Source: Cavia porcellus (lineage: Eukaryota; Chordata; Mammalia; Rodentia; Caviidae). From it: a DNA stretch of 64,000 nucleotides. The stretch's first letter is position 1. Each line of letters starts with the position of its first letter. The notes under the pieces were generated by a model, which made no database searches, had not been told where the DNA came from, and worked only from the letters and a program-made list of their open reading frames with translations. The DNA is taken from NCBI RefSeq assembly GCF_034190915.1, contig NW_026947545.1:3100001-3164000 (forward strand). Direction: 5' to 3'. Position numbers and translations under genes: made by a program. Below are positions 63,585 through 64,000 of this stretch, in pieces.

Positions 63585-64000
63585 TGAGTGGCAATGTAGG
63601 ATGGAGAAAAGCACCGCGAGGTGGTCAGCATGGGGAGGTCCGGGAACATGCAGTGGCAATGTAGGATAGGTTTCTGAAAAACATCGCGGGGTGGTGCGCA
63701 TTGTATGGGTGTGTGTTACATTACATTCACTAGTAGGAGTGAGAAAAACATCCCGGGGTGGTGCGCATTGTATGGGTGTGTGTTACATTACATTCACTAG
63801 TAGGAGTGAGAAAAACATCACGGAGTTGTGCGCATTGTATGGGTGTGTGTTACATTACATTCACTAGTAGGAGTGAGAAAAACATCGCGGGGTGGTGCGC
63901 ATTGTATGGGTGTGTGTTACATTACATTCACTAGTAGGAGTGAGAAAAACATCACGGGGAGGTGTGAATCGGAGGTTCTGAATTAGGGTAGGCAGTGAGT
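63585..64000 (+). repeat. 1,778-bp higher-order repeat, copy 2 (cut by window end)
   Basis: The 411-bp unit at 63585 matches 61807 in all private markers noticed. Only the first five bases of the following unit (63,996-64,000) are in the window. Confidence 0.84.

Larger units (their letters stand above)
1..64000. repeat. Satellite DNA array, 210-bp unit with variable 67-bp monomers, filling the window
   Basis: Seen: every stretch of the window matches one repeat consensus in one orientation. Unit starts, marked by the motif tgagtggcaat after ggataggcag, were followed by hand from base 1 to base 63,996. Spacings are 210, 277, 344, 411, 478, 545, 612, 679, 746, 880, 1014 or 1081 bp, sometimes short by 1-3 bp, so length = 210 + 67n. 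This gives 199 complete units, 332 extra 67-bp monomers and 39 bases lost, summing exactly to 63,995. The array continues past both window ends. No unique DNA, mobile element, telomere-type array or gene was found. Inference: eukaryotic heterochromatin. The chromosome location (centromere, subtelomere or other) and the species cannot be told from the sequence. Confidence 0.97.

Noticed and set aside
1..64000. CENP-B box in the satellite
   Set aside because: No unit shows the ttcg, a, cggg spacing of the known CENP-B box on either strand. Rare ttcg occurrences (attcgctagt, ggttcgcatt) lack the rest. This does not exclude a centromeric location.
1..64000. RNA polymerase III internal promoter or tRNA-derived SINE origin
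   Set aside because: No gttcga-type B box or matching A box was found in the 210-bp or 67-bp consensus on either strand.

Overview
The whole 64,000-base window is one uninterrupted tandem-repeat (satellite DNA) array. I find no protein gene, RNA gene, transposon, CRISPR array or unique sequence in it. An array of this size with nested higher-order repeats points to a eukaryotic chromosome, for example centromeric, pericentromeric, subtelomeric or sex/B-chromosome heterochromatin. Nothing here identifies the species, and I do not recognise the satellite family.

Building blocks. The basic unit is 210 bp. It is itself a diverged trimer: a roughly 20-bp core (gaaaaacatcgcggggtgg and variants) recurs at spacings of 70, 67 and 73 bp. 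The 67-bp interval between the second and third cores is often amplified, so unit lengths follow 210 + 67n with n from 0 to 13. Walking the array by hand from one unit start to the next gave 199 complete units carrying 332 extra 67-bp monomers, with a net loss of 39 bases in small deletions. 199 x 210 + 332 x 67 - 39 = 63,995, which reaches the last unit start (63,996) exactly, so no foreign insertion is needed. All units point the same way.

Layout. 1-2520: pure 210-bp units, mostly alternating in 420-bp dimers inside a 1,470-bp seven-unit repeat. 2521-4039: transition, where 67-bp monomers first appear. 4040-9364: a deleted (5,325-bp) version of a 23-unit higher-order repeat. 9365-15466 and 15467-21269: two 6,102-bp versions of that repeat. 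17205-29167 and 29168 to about 41,410: a tandem duplication of about 12 kb (period 11,963) whose content is three passes through the 6.1-kb template, two of them shortened. 41134-46443: nested 477-bp and 1,977-bp repeats rich in 67-bp monomers. 46444-54158 and 54159 to about 61,635: two nearly identical 7,715-bp repeats dominated by 67-bp monomers. 61807-64000: the start of a 1,778-bp repeat cut by the window end.

The extra 67-bp monomer load rises from 0 per unit (1-2520) to about 1 (2521-41133) to about 3.8 (41134-63995). The + strand is strongly G-rich and C-poor. Many subfamily-defining variants are CpG to TpG/CpA changes, which suggests past cytosine methylation. Short open frames occur on both strands, but they are by-products of the repeat: 210 is a multiple of 3 and 67 is not. 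All counts and coordinates come from reading by eye. Percent identities were not computed.
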